From Mycobacterium paraffinicum (GTDB taxonomy: Bacteria > Actinomycetota > Actinomycetes > Mycobacteriales > Mycobacteriaceae): a stretch of DNA of 64,000 bases. Shown piece after piece: positions 33,681-42,847 of the stretch (position 1 is the first letter of the stretch; each line of letters begins with the position of its first letter). The stretch spans positions 1-64,000 of the forward strand of contig NZ_MPNT01000029.1 in the NCBI RefSeq assembly GCF_001907675.1, read 5' to 3'. The notes under the pieces are model-generated. The model worked only from the letters and a program-made list of their open reading frames with translations, had not been told where the DNA came from and did not search any database. The position numbers were made by a program, and so were the translations under genes.

Positions 33681-35300
33681 ATGTCGATTTCACGGGCCAC
33701 CGCGGCGGAACCATCACGGTATGCGCCCCTCCATCACCAGGTCGATGTGGCGGAAGGCTGGCGCCTGGATCGGGTCACCGCTCCCAGCCGGCTGTTCGGC
33801 GCCAACGGGCTGCGCACCGGCCCGGACGGCCGCGTCTACATCGCGCAGGTGACCGGCAGTCAGATCAGCGCACTGGATCACCGCACCGGCCGGCTGGAAA
33901 CCGTGAGCCCCAAGGGCGGCGAAATCGTGGCTCCCGATGACGTCGCGTTCGACGCCAGCGGCAACCTGTACGCCACCGAAGTCATGGACGGCCGGGTCAG
34001 TGTGCTCGACACCGCCGGGCGAACCCGGGTGCTGCGTGCCGACATTCCGTCGGCGAACGGGATCACGTTTTACCGGGACCGGTTGTTCGTCGGCGAATGC
34101 CGCGAGGGCGGGCGGCTGCTGGAGCTCGACCCGGGTGGCGGATCGCCGCGGGTGCTGTTAGAGAACGTCCCGTCACCGAACGCGATGGAGGTCGGCCCCG
34201 ACGGCCTGCTGTATTTCCCGGTGATGGGCGCCAACGAGATCTGGCGCGTCGATCCCGACGGCGGCGAGCCGCAGTGCGTCGCAGCCGATCTCGGGGTACC
34301 CGACTCGGTGAAGTTCGACCGCGGCGGCCACATCGTCTCGACCCAGGTCGCCAGCGGCCAGGTCCTTCGCATCGATCCCCGCAGCGGCGAGCGGCGGGTG
34401 TTGGCCCAACTGAACCCCGGCCTGGACAACTGCACGTTGGTCGGCGACCGGGTGCTCGCATCGAACTTCACCGGAGAGGTCACCGAGATCGCCTCGAACG
34501 GCGCGACGCGAACGGTTCTGCCCGGGGGGCTCAACTGGCCACTGGACCTGGCCGTGGACCACGACGGTCGCCTCTACATCGCCGACGGCACCTACTTCTA
34601 CGTCCTCCAGCCGGACGGGTCGTTGCAGACCGTGGGCATGTTGTTCAGTGCCGGTTATCCCGGGTTTCTGCGCGGCGTCGCGCCGAGCGGGCCCGGCGAG
34701 TTCATCGTGACCACCTCGGGTGGTCAGGTGGCCCGGTACCGGCCGGCGACCGGCGAAAGTGAGGTACTGGCCGACGGTTTCGACCAGCTCTATGGCGTCG
34801 CGGTCGGTCGCAACGGCGTCGTCTTCGCCGAGCTGGGCACCGGGCGGGTGCTGTCGCTGGCGGCGGGCGGCGTCCAGGTGCTGGGCACCGGCCTGCGGGA
34901 ACCGGTCGGCATCGCGATCGACGCGGACGGCGCGTGCCTGGTGGCAGAGGCCGGGCGGGTCGTCAGGGTGAGCGGATCCAGGAGCGACATCGTGGCGGCG
35001 GATCTGCAACGCCCGCAGGGCATTCTGGTGCGCGACGGCGTGCTCTACGTCGTCGACGCCGGCGCCAAGCAACTGGTCGCCTTCGACCTGCACGGCCAGG
35101 GCCGCCGCGTCATCGCATCGGGGTTGCCGGTCGGCCCGCCGCCGGGTGTGGTGCCCAAACCGTTGAAAGGGATGCCCCCGTTTTCCGGCCCGCAGGGCCC
35201 TTTTGCCGGCATCGCGTCCGCGCCCGACGGCACCCTCTACCTCTCGGCCGACGGCGACGGCAGCGTCCTGGCCCTGCGCCCGTCGCGGGACGGCGACTGA
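33681..35300 (+). CDS. SMP-30/NHL-type beta-propeller, possible lactonase (island gene 8)
   Basis: 539-residue protein without a signal peptide. It is built of about nine repeats ending in a pattern like GPDGRVYIAQ, DASGNLYATE, GPDGLLYFPV, DHDGRLYIAD, DADGACLVAE and APDGTLYLSA, which is the SMP-30/gluconolactonase or NHL repeat. SMP-30 relatives hydrolyse lactones with a metal in the central channel; next to a Baeyer-Villiger enzyme a lactonase is plausible. The alternative is a sensing or binding propeller. Start ATG 33681 after GGCGAGGC; the longer open frame upstream has no support. Confidence 0.72.
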   Translation: MSISRATAAEPSRYAPLHHQVDVAEGWRLDRVTAPSRLFGANGLRTGPDGRVYIAQVTGSQISALDHRTGRLETVSPKGGEIVAPDDVAFDASGNLYATEVMDGRVSVLDTAGRTRVLRADIPSANGITFYRDRLFVGECREGGRLLELDPGGGSPRVLLENVPSPNAMEVGPDGLLYFPVMGANEIWRVDPDGGEPQCVAADLGVPDSVKFDRGGHIVSTQVASGQVLRIDPRSGERRVLAQLNPGLDNCTLVGDRVLASNFTGEVTEIASNGATRTVLPGGLNWPLDLAVDHDGRLYIADGTYFYVLQPDGSLQTVGMLFSAGYPGFLRGVAPSGPGEFIVTTSGGQVARYRPATGESEVLADGFDQLYGVAVGRNGVVFAELGTGRVLSLAAGGVQVLGTGLREPVGIAIDADGACLVAEAGRVVRVSGSRSDIVAADLQRPQGILVRDGVLYVVDAGAKQLVAFDLHGQGRRVIASGLPVGPPPGVVPKPLKGMPPFSGPQGPFAGIASAPDGTLYLSADGDGSVLALRPSRDGD

Positions 35301-36040
35301 TGCCCCAGGCCGTCGCGGGTGAACACCGCTACCTTCAGATCGCCCGCACACTGCGTAAGGAGATCGTCGACGGCGTCTATCCGGTCGGCTCGCAGCTGCC
35401 GACGGAGCATCAGCTGTGCGAGCGATTCGCGGTCAGTCGCTACACCATTCGGGAGGCGCTGCGCCGGCTGCGCGACGACAACCTCGTCGCGTCCCGGCCG
35501 CGAGCGGGCACGCGGGTGGTTCCGCGCCCCGCCTCCAGCTCCTATGCGCAGGACGCGCTGTCAATCGACGACCTGCTGATGTTCGCGGCCGGCGCGCAGC
35601 TGACCATCGAGTCCAACGCGATGGTGACCATCGACGACGAGCTGTCCGCTCGGACCGGATTGCCCACCGGCACAGAGTGGTTGAGCGTGCGCGGGTACCG
35701 GCGGGCCGATGGCGCGTCGGCGCCCCTGTGCCGAACGGAGTACTACATCAACCGCGATTTCGCGGCGGTCGGCAGGTTGCTGCAACGGCACGCCGGCCCG
35801 ATCTTCCCGTTGATCGAGGACCTGTTTGGCGTCACCATCGCCGAGCTACACCAAGAGATCGCCGCAGTGGCGCTCTCACCCGAGGAGGCTGACGGCCTCG
35901 GGGTCGAAGCGGGGATGGCCGCCCTGCAGATGCAGCGCACCTACCAGACCTCTGATGGCCAGGTCGCCCAGGTCACGATCAACACCCATCTGTCCTCGGA
36001 CTTCCGGTACGCGATGACAATGCGCCGCGTGAAGGACTAG
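35300..36040 (+). CDS. GntR/HutC-family regulator with UTRA ligand domain (island gene 9)
   Basis: 246-residue repressor. Residues ~10-75 are the winged helix: TLRKEIVDGVYPVGSQLPTE then FAVSRYTIREALRRLRDD. Residues ~100-245 form the UTRA effector domain (REHPxxR-like YYINRDFAAVGRLLQ). Its ATG overlaps the propeller stop (TGATG), so it is translated with it. It probably controls both divergent operons of the island through the palindromes between them; the effector would be a pathway intermediate. Confidence 0.9.
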   Translation: MPQAVAGEHRYLQIARTLRKEIVDGVYPVGSQLPTEHQLCERFAVSRYTIREALRRLRDDNLVASRPRAGTRVVPRPASSSYAQDALSIDDLLMFAAGAQLTIESNAMVTIDDELSARTGLPTGTEWLSVRGYRRADGASAPLCRTEYYINRDFAAVGRLLQRHAGPIFPLIEDLFGVTIAELHQEIAAVALSPEEADGLGVEAGMAALQMQRTYQTSDGQVAQVTINTHLSSDFRYAMTMRRVKD

Positions 36041-36049
36041 GTTGTTGCG

Positions 36050-37651
36050 GTGATCGCCCCGGCTCGCCACGACCCCGCACGCGCGGCAGACGCGTACCGG
36101 CGCGAGCTGTGGGTCCATGCCACGCTGGCCGACTCCCTGCTCGTGGCCGCGGCGACCTCGCCACAGCGTGTTGTGCTGGTAGACGGGGACATTCGGCTCG
36201 ACGCCGCCACGCTCTACGCCCGGGCCACCGCGTTGGCGAACGCCCTGCTAGCGCGCATGCCGGAGGGCAGCGTCGTGTCGTTCATGCTGCCCAACTGGCA
36301 CGAGGCCGCGATCATCTATCTGGCCGCCACCCTGGCCGGGATGGTGGTGAACCCCATCCTGCCGTCGCTGCGCGACCGCGAGCTGCGCTTCATCCTCGAA
36401 GACGTCGGCGCCGCCATTATCTTCGTCCCACACCGGTTCGGCGGCCACGACTACGCGGCGATGCTTGACGGCGTGACGGCCGCGATGGAGCGGGCCCCCG
36501 AAGTGGTGGTGCTGCGCGGAGACGCCGGCCCGCACACGCCGTACCCGGAGCTGCTGGCCCAGCGGCCGGAAGCGGCCCAGCTCCCGAGCCTGGATCCCGA
36601 TGCCGTGCGGATGGTCCTCTACACCTCCGGAACCTCAGGGCGGCCGAAAGGCGTGCTGCACAGCCACAATTCGATCCATGCGTTGATCTGCCAGATACGT
36701 GACCACTGGGACGTCGACCCCGGCGACGCGTTCCTGGTGCCGTCGCCGGTCGCACACATCGGCGGGTCGATCTATGCGTTCGAGTGCCCGCTGCTGCTGG
36801 GCACCTCCGCGATCCTGATGGACCGGTGGGACCCATCGGTGGCCGTGACGCTGATGGAGGGCGAGCGGTGCACCCACATGGCCGGGGCGACACCGTTTCT
36901 GCAACAACTGCTCTCCGCCGCCGAGCGCGCCGGCAGCCGGCTGCCCGCGTTGAAGGTGTTCATCTGTGGTGGGGCCGCCGTGTCGCCGTCTTTGATCCGC
37001 CGGGCCGGCGCGTATTTCGACCGGGCGGCGATCACCCGGGTTTACGGCTGTACGGAGGTGCCGGTCACGACGGTCGGCGCGCCAAGGCCGGACGAGGCCG
37101 CGCGCGCCGCCGACACCGACGGGCGCGCGGGCATCGCCGAGATCAAACTCGCCGCGCACCAGGCCGCGCCGGCCGGCGAGGGCGAAATCTGCGTCCGGGG
37201 GCCGCAGATGCTGCTGGGCTACCTGCACGCCGCGGACGACGCCGAATCGTTCGACGATGCAGGCTATTTCCGCACGGGCGACCTGGGGCGCTGGGTCGAC
37301 GGTCACTACCTCGTGGTGACCGGCAGGGCCAAGGACGTCATCATCCGCAACGGCGAGAACATTTCGGCCAAGGAAGTCGAAGACTTGCTGGCCGATCATC
37401 CGGGGGTGGCCGAGATCGCGGTCGTGGGGCTACCCGACGACCGCACCGGAGAGCGCGCCTGCGCGGTGATCGTTCCCGCGGGTTCGTCCCGGCCGGACGT
37501 CACGAGCCTGCTTGCCCTGCTGCAGAGCAAGGGCGTCGCCAAATTCAAGGCGCCAGAACAGGTTGTCTTCTGGGACGCGCTGCCGAAGAACGACGCGGGA
37601 AAGGTGCTCAAGCAGCAGATCAAGGTGGCGTTGACGAAGGTAGATGGGTGA
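36050..37651 (+). CDS. AMP-forming acyl-CoA ligase (island gene 10)
   Basis: 533-residue ANL-family ligase. P-loop LYTSGTSGRPKGVLHS, adenine motif RVYGCTEVP, hinge GYFRTGDLGRWVDG, then GENISAKEVE and the catalytic Lys in KNDAGKVLKQQ. Closest style is the cyclohexanecarboxylate/medium-chain acid ligase group. It activates an acid with ATP and CoA, alternative or additional to the CoA-transferase in the other operon. GTG start nine bases after the regulator stop. Confidence 0.92.
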   Translation: MIAPARHDPARAADAYRRELWVHATLADSLLVAAATSPQRVVLVDGDIRLDAATLYARATALANALLARMPEGSVVSFMLPNWHEAAIIYLAATLAGMVVNPILPSLRDRELRFILEDVGAAIIFVPHRFGGHDYAAMLDGVTAAMERAPEVVVLRGDAGPHTPYPELLAQRPEAAQLPSLDPDAVRMVLYTSGTSGRPKGVLHSHNSIHALICQIRDHWDVDPGDAFLVPSPVAHIGGSIYAFECPLLLGTSAILMDRWDPSVAVTLMEGERCTHMAGATPFLQQLLSAAERAGSRLPALKVFICGGAAVSPSLIRRAGAYFDRAAITRVYGCTEVPVTTVGAPRPDEAARAADTDGRAGIAEIKLAAHQAAPAGEGEICVRGPQMLLGYLHAADDAESFDDAGYFRTGDLGRWVDGHYLVVTGRAKDVIIRNGENISAKEVEDLLADHPGVAEIAVVGLPDDRTGERACAVIVPAGSSRPDVTSLLALLQSKGVAKFKAPEQVVFWDALPKNDAGKVLKQQIKVALTKVDG

Positions 37652-38426
37652 TATGCAGGTCGCAATCGTTACGGGAGCAAACAGCGGCATCGGCCTGGGA
37701 TGCGCAAAGAAGCTCGCCGATATGGGGATGGCAATCGTCGGTACGGGCCGTGATCAGCGCCGGCTGGCCGAGCTGGAAAGGTCCATCAACGATCCGAGCC
37801 GCGTCGCGACACTCGCGGTCGATCTGACCCAGGACGACGCGCCGGGCCGCATCGTGGACCTCGCGGTCAGCCGCTGGGGTCACATCGACTTCCTCATCAA
37901 CAACGCCGGGGTGGGCAGCCCGAAACCGCTGCACGAGACCGACGACGAAACACTCGACTACTTCCTGAGTTTGATGCTGCGGGCACCGTTCAGGCTGGCG
38001 CGTGAGGTGCTGCCCCACATGGGGCCCGGGTCGGCGATCATCAACGTCACATCGACTTTCGCGGTCGTCGGCGGCCTACGCGGCGGCGCCTACTCGGCGG
38101 CCAAGGGCGGGCTGACCGCACTCACCACCCACATCGCCTGCCAGTACGGGGCGGCCGGCATCCGGTGCAACGCTGTGGCACCCGGCGTGACGGTCACTCC
38201 GATGGTCGAAAAGCGGTTGGAAGACGAAAGGTTCCGAAAGATCAACACCGAAATGACGCCGCATCAGCGGCTCGGGACCATCGATGACATGGCCAGCACC
38301 GTCGCGTTCCTGTGTTCGGAGGGTGGCAGTTTCATCAACGGGCAGACGATCGTCGTCGATGGCGGCTGGAGTTCCACGAAGTATCTGTCGGACTTCGCGT
38401 TGAACTCGCGTTGGGTCGATCGCTGA
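37644..38426 (+). CDS. SDR-family oxidoreductase (island gene 11)
   Basis: 260-residue classical SDR with TGANSGIGLG, NNAGVG, Ser in NVTSTFA, and Tyr-Lys in AYSAAK; VDGGW near the end. Its start overlaps the ligase stop by eight bases (or uses the ATG at 37653, MQVAIVT), which couples translation. It is the last gene of the rightward island operon. Probably oxidises or reduces a hydroxy/keto intermediate. The alcohol dehydrogenase converges 11 bases on. Confidence 0.91.
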   Translation: MGDMQVAIVTGANSGIGLGCAKKLADMGMAIVGTGRDQRRLAELERSINDPSRVATLAVDLTQDDAPGRIVDLAVSRWGHIDFLINNAGVGSPKPLHETDDETLDYFLSLMLRAPFRLAREVLPHMGPGSAIINVTSTFAVVGGLRGGAYSAAKGGLTALTTHIACQYGAAGIRCNAVAPGVTVTPMVEKRLEDERFRKINTEMTPHQRLGTIDDMASTVAFLCSEGGSFINGQTIVVDGGWSSTKYLSDFALNSRWVDR

Positions 38427-38437
38427 GGAGTCGGTCC

Positions 38438-39457
38438 TCAGACGGTGAGCAGCACCTTGACCGCGCGGCGCTCGTCCATCGCCTTGTAGCCCTCGGCGGC
38501 GTCCTGGAGCGGAAGGTTCAGGTCGAACACCTTGCCGGGGTTGATCTCTCCGTCCCAGATCAGCCTGATCAGCTCGGGCAGGAATCGGCGTACCGGGGCC
38601 AGGCCGCCGTGCAGGTGCACCATGGAGGAGAACAGCTCATCGCCGGGCAGCGCGACGTCGTGCGAGAGGCCGACGAAGCCGACGTGACCGCCCGGCCGCG
38701 TGCAGGAGATCGCTTGCATCATCGATTGCTGGGTGCCGACCGCCTCGACAACGCTGTGGGCGCCGAGGCCGTTGGTCAGATCCCTGATCCTGGCCACACC
38801 TTCGTCGCCGCGTTCTTCGACGATGTCCGTCGCCCCGAATTCACGGGCCAACGCCTGGCGATCGGGGTGCCGGCTCATCGCGATGACCCGTTCGGCTCCG
38901 AGTTGCCTGGCGGCCAGGACCCCGAGCAGTCCGACCGCTCCGTCGCCGACCACCGCGACGGTCTTGCCGGGACCGGCCTCGGCCGCCACCGCGGCGAACC
39001 AGCCGGTGCCCAACACGTCGGAGGCCGCCAGCAGGCTGGGGATCATCTCGGCCGGCGGCGTCTCGGGCGTGGCCACCAAGGTGCCGTCGGCCAGCGGGAT
39101 CCGCGCGTACTGGGCCTGGGTGCCGATGTGGCCCATCAGCTCAGCGTGCACACAGCGGCTCTGGTAGCCCGCCCGGCAGATCTCGCAGGTGTTGTCCGAG
39201 GCGACGAACGAGCCGACGACGAATTGGCCCCGCCGGACGTTGCGGACGTCGCTGCCGACCTCTTCCACGATGCCCACGTATTCGTGTCCCATGGGTGCGT
39301 CGTGAACGTCGTCGGCGCCGCGATACGGCCACAGATCCGAACCGCAGATGCAGGTCGCGGACATCTTGATGATCGCGTCCGTCGGGTGGATGATCTCCGG
39401 GTCGCCCCGGTCTTCGACTCGCACGTCCCCCGGGGCATGCATCACGACGCCGCGCAT
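38438..39457 (-). CDS. Zinc-dependent alcohol dehydrogenase (island gene 12)
   Basis: 339-residue medium-chain dehydrogenase. The catalytic zinc is set by Cys in CICGSDLW and by GHEYVG; the cofactor loop is VVGDGAVGLLGV. The structural-zinc loop reads TCEICRAGYQSRC, three of the usual four Cys. It oxidises an alcohol to an aldehyde or ketone with NAD(P). The gene is divergent from the acyltransferase and convergent with the SDR, and probably belongs to the island by function. Confidence 0.93.
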   Translation of the reverse strand: MRGVVMHAPGDVRVEDRGDPEIIHPTDAIIKMSATCICGSDLWPYRGADDVHDAPMGHEYVGIVEEVGSDVRNVRRGQFVVGSFVASDNTCEICRAGYQSRCVHAELMGHIGTQAQYARIPLADGTLVATPETPPAEMIPSLLAASDVLGTGWFAAVAAEAGPGKTVAVVGDGAVGLLGVLAARQLGAERVIAMSRHPDRQALAREFGATDIVEERGDEGVARIRDLTNGLGAHSVVEAVGTQQSMMQAISCTRPGGHVGFVGLSHDVALPGDELFSSMVHLHGGLAPVRRFLPELIRLIWDGEINPGKVFDLNLPLQDAAEGYKAMDERRAVKVLLTV

Positions 39458-39782
39458 TGGTGGGCCTTCCTCTGCATCATCGCTTCTTCGTTTCTCGACC
39501 CTAGTCGCGACGCCCTTCGGCCGCGCGGGCGGCGGCGCCGCTCAGTCGCGTGCCCGCGCCTGGATCTCCGGACGAAGTCGGAAAACCGTTGCGTGTCTTC
39601 CGTGCAAGCGCCACCGTCGCCTTTAAGCTGGCTCCGATCAAGAGGAGGGGCAGCGACGTATCGGCATCAACTATGGCGCCGGGCGACAAGGTGGTCAGGG
39701 CGCGCTAACCGCGAGCGCTGAGCCGGGCGGGATCCATCCCGCGCCGGCTCGTCGTGGTCGGCGGGCCCGGTGGGTCGCTCCC
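39458..39782. other. 325-base gap before the acyltransferase
   Basis: It holds the divergent promoters of the alcohol dehydrogenase and acyltransferase. AGGAGGGG near 39645 looks like a ribosome site, but the only ATG after it (39672) opens an 11-codon frame. The acyltransferase frame stays open leftward to about 39625 without any ATG, GTG or TTG. No hairpin or RNA family was recognised. Confidence 0.4.
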
Positions 39783-41786
39783 GTGCGCAGGGCCGGTCGG
39801 CTGGCGATCTGGGACAAGCCGGAGCGGCGCAACGGGATTCCGGCGCTCGACGGGCTGCGCGCGATCGCCGTCGCGCTGGTGCTCGTCGGGCATGGCGGCA
39901 TCCCCGGGGTGGGCGGCGGATTCATCGGCGTCGACGTCTTCTTCGTGCTCAGCGGTTTCCTGATCACCTCACTGCTCCTCGACGAACTCGGCCGAACCGG
40001 CCGGATCGAGCTGACCGGCTTCTGGATCCGCCGCGCGCGGCGCCTGCTGCCGGCCCTGGTGCTGATGGTGCTCGCGGTGGGCGCGGCCCGCCAACTACTT
40101 CCCGACCGCTCCCTCACCGGCCTGCGCGACGACGCGATCGCGGCGTTCCTGTGGATGGCGAACTGGCGGTTCGTCGCACAGAAGACCGACTACTTCACGC
40201 AGGGCGCCCCACCCTCGCCGCTGCAACACACCTGGTCACTCGGGGTGGAGGAGCAGTACTACTTCGTATGGCCGGTGCTGCTGATCGCGGTGACGCTGCT
40301 GTTGGCCGCGCGCGCGAGGCGCCGCTTCACCCGGGCCACCGTAGGTGGTGTCCGATTCGCGACGTTCGTCATCGCCACCGTGGGGGCTCTGGCGTCGGCC
40401 GCGGTCGCCATGGTGATGGTGTCCGACGCCACCCGTGATCGCGTCTACTTCGGCACCGATACCCGCGCACAGGCGCTGCTGACCGGCGCCGCTGCGGCGG
40501 CTCTACTGGTCCGCGATTGGCCGTCGCTGAACCGCGGCTGGTGCCTGATCCGAACCCGGTGGGCGCGGCGCGTCGCCCGCGTCCTGCCGCTCGTCGGATT
40601 GATGGGGCTTGCGGCGGCGACCCACTACGCGACCGGCGGGAGCGGCGAATTCCGCCACGGTCTGCTCATCGGCGTCGCGATCGCGTCCGTCGTCGTCGTG
40701 GCGCCGGTGGCCTTAGAGCAGCGCGGGGCGGTCGCCCGCATCCTGGCCGCGCCGCCGCTGGTGTGGCTGGGCACCATCTCCTACGGCGTCTACCTGTGGC
40801 ACTGGCCAATCTTCCTGGCGCTCAACGGCGAACACACCGGATGGAGTGGGCTCCCGCTGTTCGGCGCGCGGTGCGGCGCGACGGTGGCGCTCGCCGCCGC
40901 GTCCTGGTGGCTGATCGAACAACCGATCCGCCGCTGGCGGCCGACGCGGGTGCCGCTGTTGCCGTTGGCGGCGGCGACCGTGGCCAGCGCCGCCGCCGTG
41001 ACCCTGCTGGTGATACCGGTGGGGACCGGTCCCGGCCTGCGCGAGGTCGGCCTGCCGCCGGGAGTCTCGGCCGTCGCCGCCGTGTCCCCGTCGCCGCCGG
41101 GTGGCAGCCGCCCCGCCGGTCCCCGCGATCCCAACCGGCCGTTCACCGTTTCCGTGTTCGGCGATTCGATCGGGTGGACCTGGATGCACTACCTGCCGCC
41201 GACGCCGGGGTTCGCGTTCCTCGACCACACGGTCATCGGCTGCAGCCTGGTGCGCGGCACGCCGTACCGGTACATCGGGCAGACCCTGGAGCAGCGGCCC
41301 GAGTGCGACGGCTGGCCGATCAGATGGTCGACCCAGGTCGCCCAGGACCGACCCGACGTCGCGCTGTTGGTCATCGGCCGCTGGGAAACCGTCGACCGGG
41401 TCAACGAGGGTCAGTGGACCCACATCGGTGACCCCACCTTCGACGCCTACCTCAACGGCGAGCTGGAGCGGGCGTTGAACATCGTGGGTTCCACCGGGGT
41501 TCGAGTGGTGGTCGCCACGGTGCCATACAGCAGGGGTGGCGAAAAGCCGGACGGGCGGCTGTATCCCGAGGACCAACCCGATCGAGTCAACCTGTGGAAC
41601 ACCATGCTGCGCAAGGCGGTCAGCCACCACCCGAACGTGCAAATCCTGGACCTGAACAAAAAGCTATGTCCGGACGGTGTTTACACCGCCAAGGTCGACG
41701 GCATCAAGGTGCGCAGCGACGGCGTCCACCTCACCCCCGAAGGGGTGAAGTGGCTGACGCCGTGGCTCGAGGAATCCCTGCGTTAA
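39783..41786 (+). CDS. Membrane acyltransferase 3 with C-terminal SGNH domain (Rv0111 type)
   Basis: 667-residue OafA-like O-acyltransferase. Residues 1-400 contain about ten membrane helices with the conserved GIPALDGLRAIAV start and the FFVLSGFLIT and HTWSLGVEEQYYF motifs. Residues ~450-667 form an SGNH hydrolase-like domain with GDSIGW, GRWETVD and SDGVHL. Such proteins acetylate or acylate cell-envelope glycans or glycolipids outside the membrane. GTG at 39783 is the first possible start, although in-frame sequence before it (RRARWVAPV) also looks conserved. Matches the M. tuberculosis Rv0111 position. Confidence 0.93.
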   Translation: MRRAGRLAIWDKPERRNGIPALDGLRAIAVALVLVGHGGIPGVGGGFIGVDVFFVLSGFLITSLLLDELGRTGRIELTGFWIRRARRLLPALVLMVLAVGAARQLLPDRSLTGLRDDAIAAFLWMANWRFVAQKTDYFTQGAPPSPLQHTWSLGVEEQYYFVWPVLLIAVTLLLAARARRRFTRATVGGVRFATFVIATVGALASAAVAMVMVSDATRDRVYFGTDTRAQALLTGAAAAALLVRDWPSLNRGWCLIRTRWARRVARVLPLVGLMGLAAATHYATGGSGEFRHGLLIGVAIASVVVVAPVALEQRGAVARILAAPPLVWLGTISYGVYLWHWPIFLALNGEHTGWSGLPLFGARCGATVALAAASWWLIEQPIRRWRPTRVPLLPLAAATVASAAAVTLLVIPVGTGPGLREVGLPPGVSAVAAVSPSPPGGSRPAGPRDPNRPFTVSVFGDSIGWTWMHYLPPTPGFAFLDHTVIGCSLVRGTPYRYIGQTLEQRPECDGWPIRWSTQVAQDRPDVALLVIGRWETVDRVNEGQWTHIGDPTFDAYLNGELERALNIVGSTGVRVVVATVPYSRGGEKPDGRLYPEDQPDRVNLWNTMLRKAVSHHPNVQILDLNKKLCPDGVYTAKVDGIKVRSDGVHLTPEGVKWLTPWLEESLR

Positions 41787-42442
41787 GCCCCGGTGCGGCA
41801 GCTGATTTCCATGCTGTCGCTGTCCCGGACGGCGAAGTTGAAGCTGACGTACCCGTTTTCGGGATCACGCACGCGGTCCAGATACGGTTGGGTGTCGGCG
41901 GCGTTGGTGTTGTCGGCGACCACCAACGCACCCGTCGACAGCCGCGGTTCGAGCAGCCCGAGCACCTGCAGGTACAGGTCCTTCCAGCCGTCGAGCAGCA
42001 CGAAATCGACCGGTCCGTCGAGGCCGGCCAGCGTGGCCAGCGCGTCCCCTTCGAGGATGGTGATCAAGTCGTCGAGGCCCGTCTGGGCGAATGTCTGCCG
42101 CGCCGCGGTGATCTTGGAGTCGTTGAGCTCGGTCGTCACCACCCGGCCGGCGCCGTTGTCGCGCACCGCCGACGCCAGGTGGACGGCGGAGATGCCGAAC
42201 GACATGCCGAACTCGACGACTGTCGCCGGACGGGTCGCGCGCACCAGCGCGTAGAGCAACCGGCCGGCCTCGGGCGTGACCGGGATGTAGAACTCGCTCA
42301 TCGCGTCGGCGCGCTGCTGCGCGGTCATCGGCCGGTCAAAGTCGCCAATTCGCTGACGCAGCAGCGACATCTGGTCCTTTGCTTCGGTGTACATGTGGTC
42401 GAGGGCGGACGCGACCTTCGGATCGCGGAGAGTGTTGGCCAT
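41783..42442 (-). CDS. O-methyltransferase-family SAM-dependent methyltransferase
   Basis: 219-residue catechol-O-methyltransferase-like enzyme. VVEFGMSFGISAVHLASA is the SAM loop, GDALATLAGLDGPVDFVLLDGW the metal and SAM region, and VVADNTN the late Asp-Asn pair typical of family 3 metal-dependent O-methyltransferases. The substrate is a small hydroxylated molecule, unknown. It converges with the acyltransferase, overlapping it by four bases, and is divergent from the M-box leader. Confidence 0.88.
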   Translation of the reverse strand: MANTLRDPKVASALDHMYTEAKDQMSLLRQRIGDFDRPMTAQQRADAMSEFYIPVTPEAGRLLYALVRATRPATVVEFGMSFGISAVHLASAVRDNGAGRVVTTELNDSKITAARQTFAQTGLDDLITILEGDALATLAGLDGPVDFVLLDGWKDLYLQVLGLLEPRLSTGALVVADNTNAADTQPYLDRVRDPENGYVSFNFAVRDSDSMEISCRTGA

Positions 42443-42508
42443 GCCGTCGAGGGTAGGCGTCGGTAGGGCGCGAGCGGCTGCGTGGCGCCAGCAGGGGCCA
42501 CGACCTGC

Positions 42509-42559
42509 CGTAATGGTTACGCAAATGAGTTTGACGGGCACTGGGCCGCGGTGTAGAAA
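42509..42559 (+). promoter_or_regulatory. Promoter and palindrome in front of the M-box
   Basis: TTGACG (42531-42536), exactly 17 bases, TAGAAA (42554-42559) fit a housekeeping promoter with a transcription start near 42566, just before the riboswitch. Ten bases upstream, CGTAA-TGG-TTACG (42509-42521) is a perfect palindrome and may be an operator for a protein regulator. Confidence 0.55.
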
Positions 42560-42570
42560 GGGTTTCGCAA

Positions 42571-42751
42571 GCACCTCGGTAGGTGAGGCGTCTGCATGGA
42601 CACAGGCCACTGACCCCGAACGTCGAGAGACGCCCCGGGTCAGGACAGCTCTTCCCGGACCCAAGGGTTGAGCCCAAGTGGCTTCCGGAACGACCGTCGG
42701 TCAAGTTTCCGGATACGCCGTGCAGTGCCGAAGCTCCGACGAGAGGGGTGC
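42571..42751 (+). ncRNA. M-box (ykoK) magnesium-sensing riboswitch
   Basis: The sequence shows the M-box landmarks in order: GGTAGGTGAGGC (42578-42589), a GACACAGGCCACTGACC segment, an ACGTCGAGAGACGCC hairpin (42620-42634), paired GGGTCAGGACAG, a variable arm with CTTCCGGAA (42682-42690) repeated as TTTCCGG, and GTGCAGTGCCGAAGCTCC (42720-42737). GCACCTC and GAGGGGTGC close the outer stem with a small bulge. This family binds several Mg2+ ions and shuts expression when Mg2+ is high. It lies on the same strand as, and upstream of, an NRAMP-like transporter, a coherent target. Confidence 0.93.
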
Positions 42752-42802
42752 GATCGTCGGCGTTTAGCCGTCATTCGCTTCCCTCCCGTTTCAGGTGACG
42801 TG

Positions 42803-42838
42803 ATGACACCCGCGCGTGTCGTGGCCGTGAGGAGGTGA
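42803..42838 (+). CDS. Possible leader peptide 1 after the M-box (11 residues)
   Basis: ATG frame MTPARVVAVRR and stop, in the untranslated leader. No convincing ribosome site precedes it, but its 3' end contains the AGGAGG used by the next frame, so ribosomes on it would cover that site. Could be chance. Confidence 0.25.
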   Translation: MTPARVVAVRR

Positions 42839-42847
42839 GGGCGCGAG

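Noticed and set aside
39672..39707. Eleven-codon frame MAPGDKVVRAR after an AGGAGGGG
   Set aside because: Spacing from the ribosome site is over 20 bases; too short and unsupported to call.
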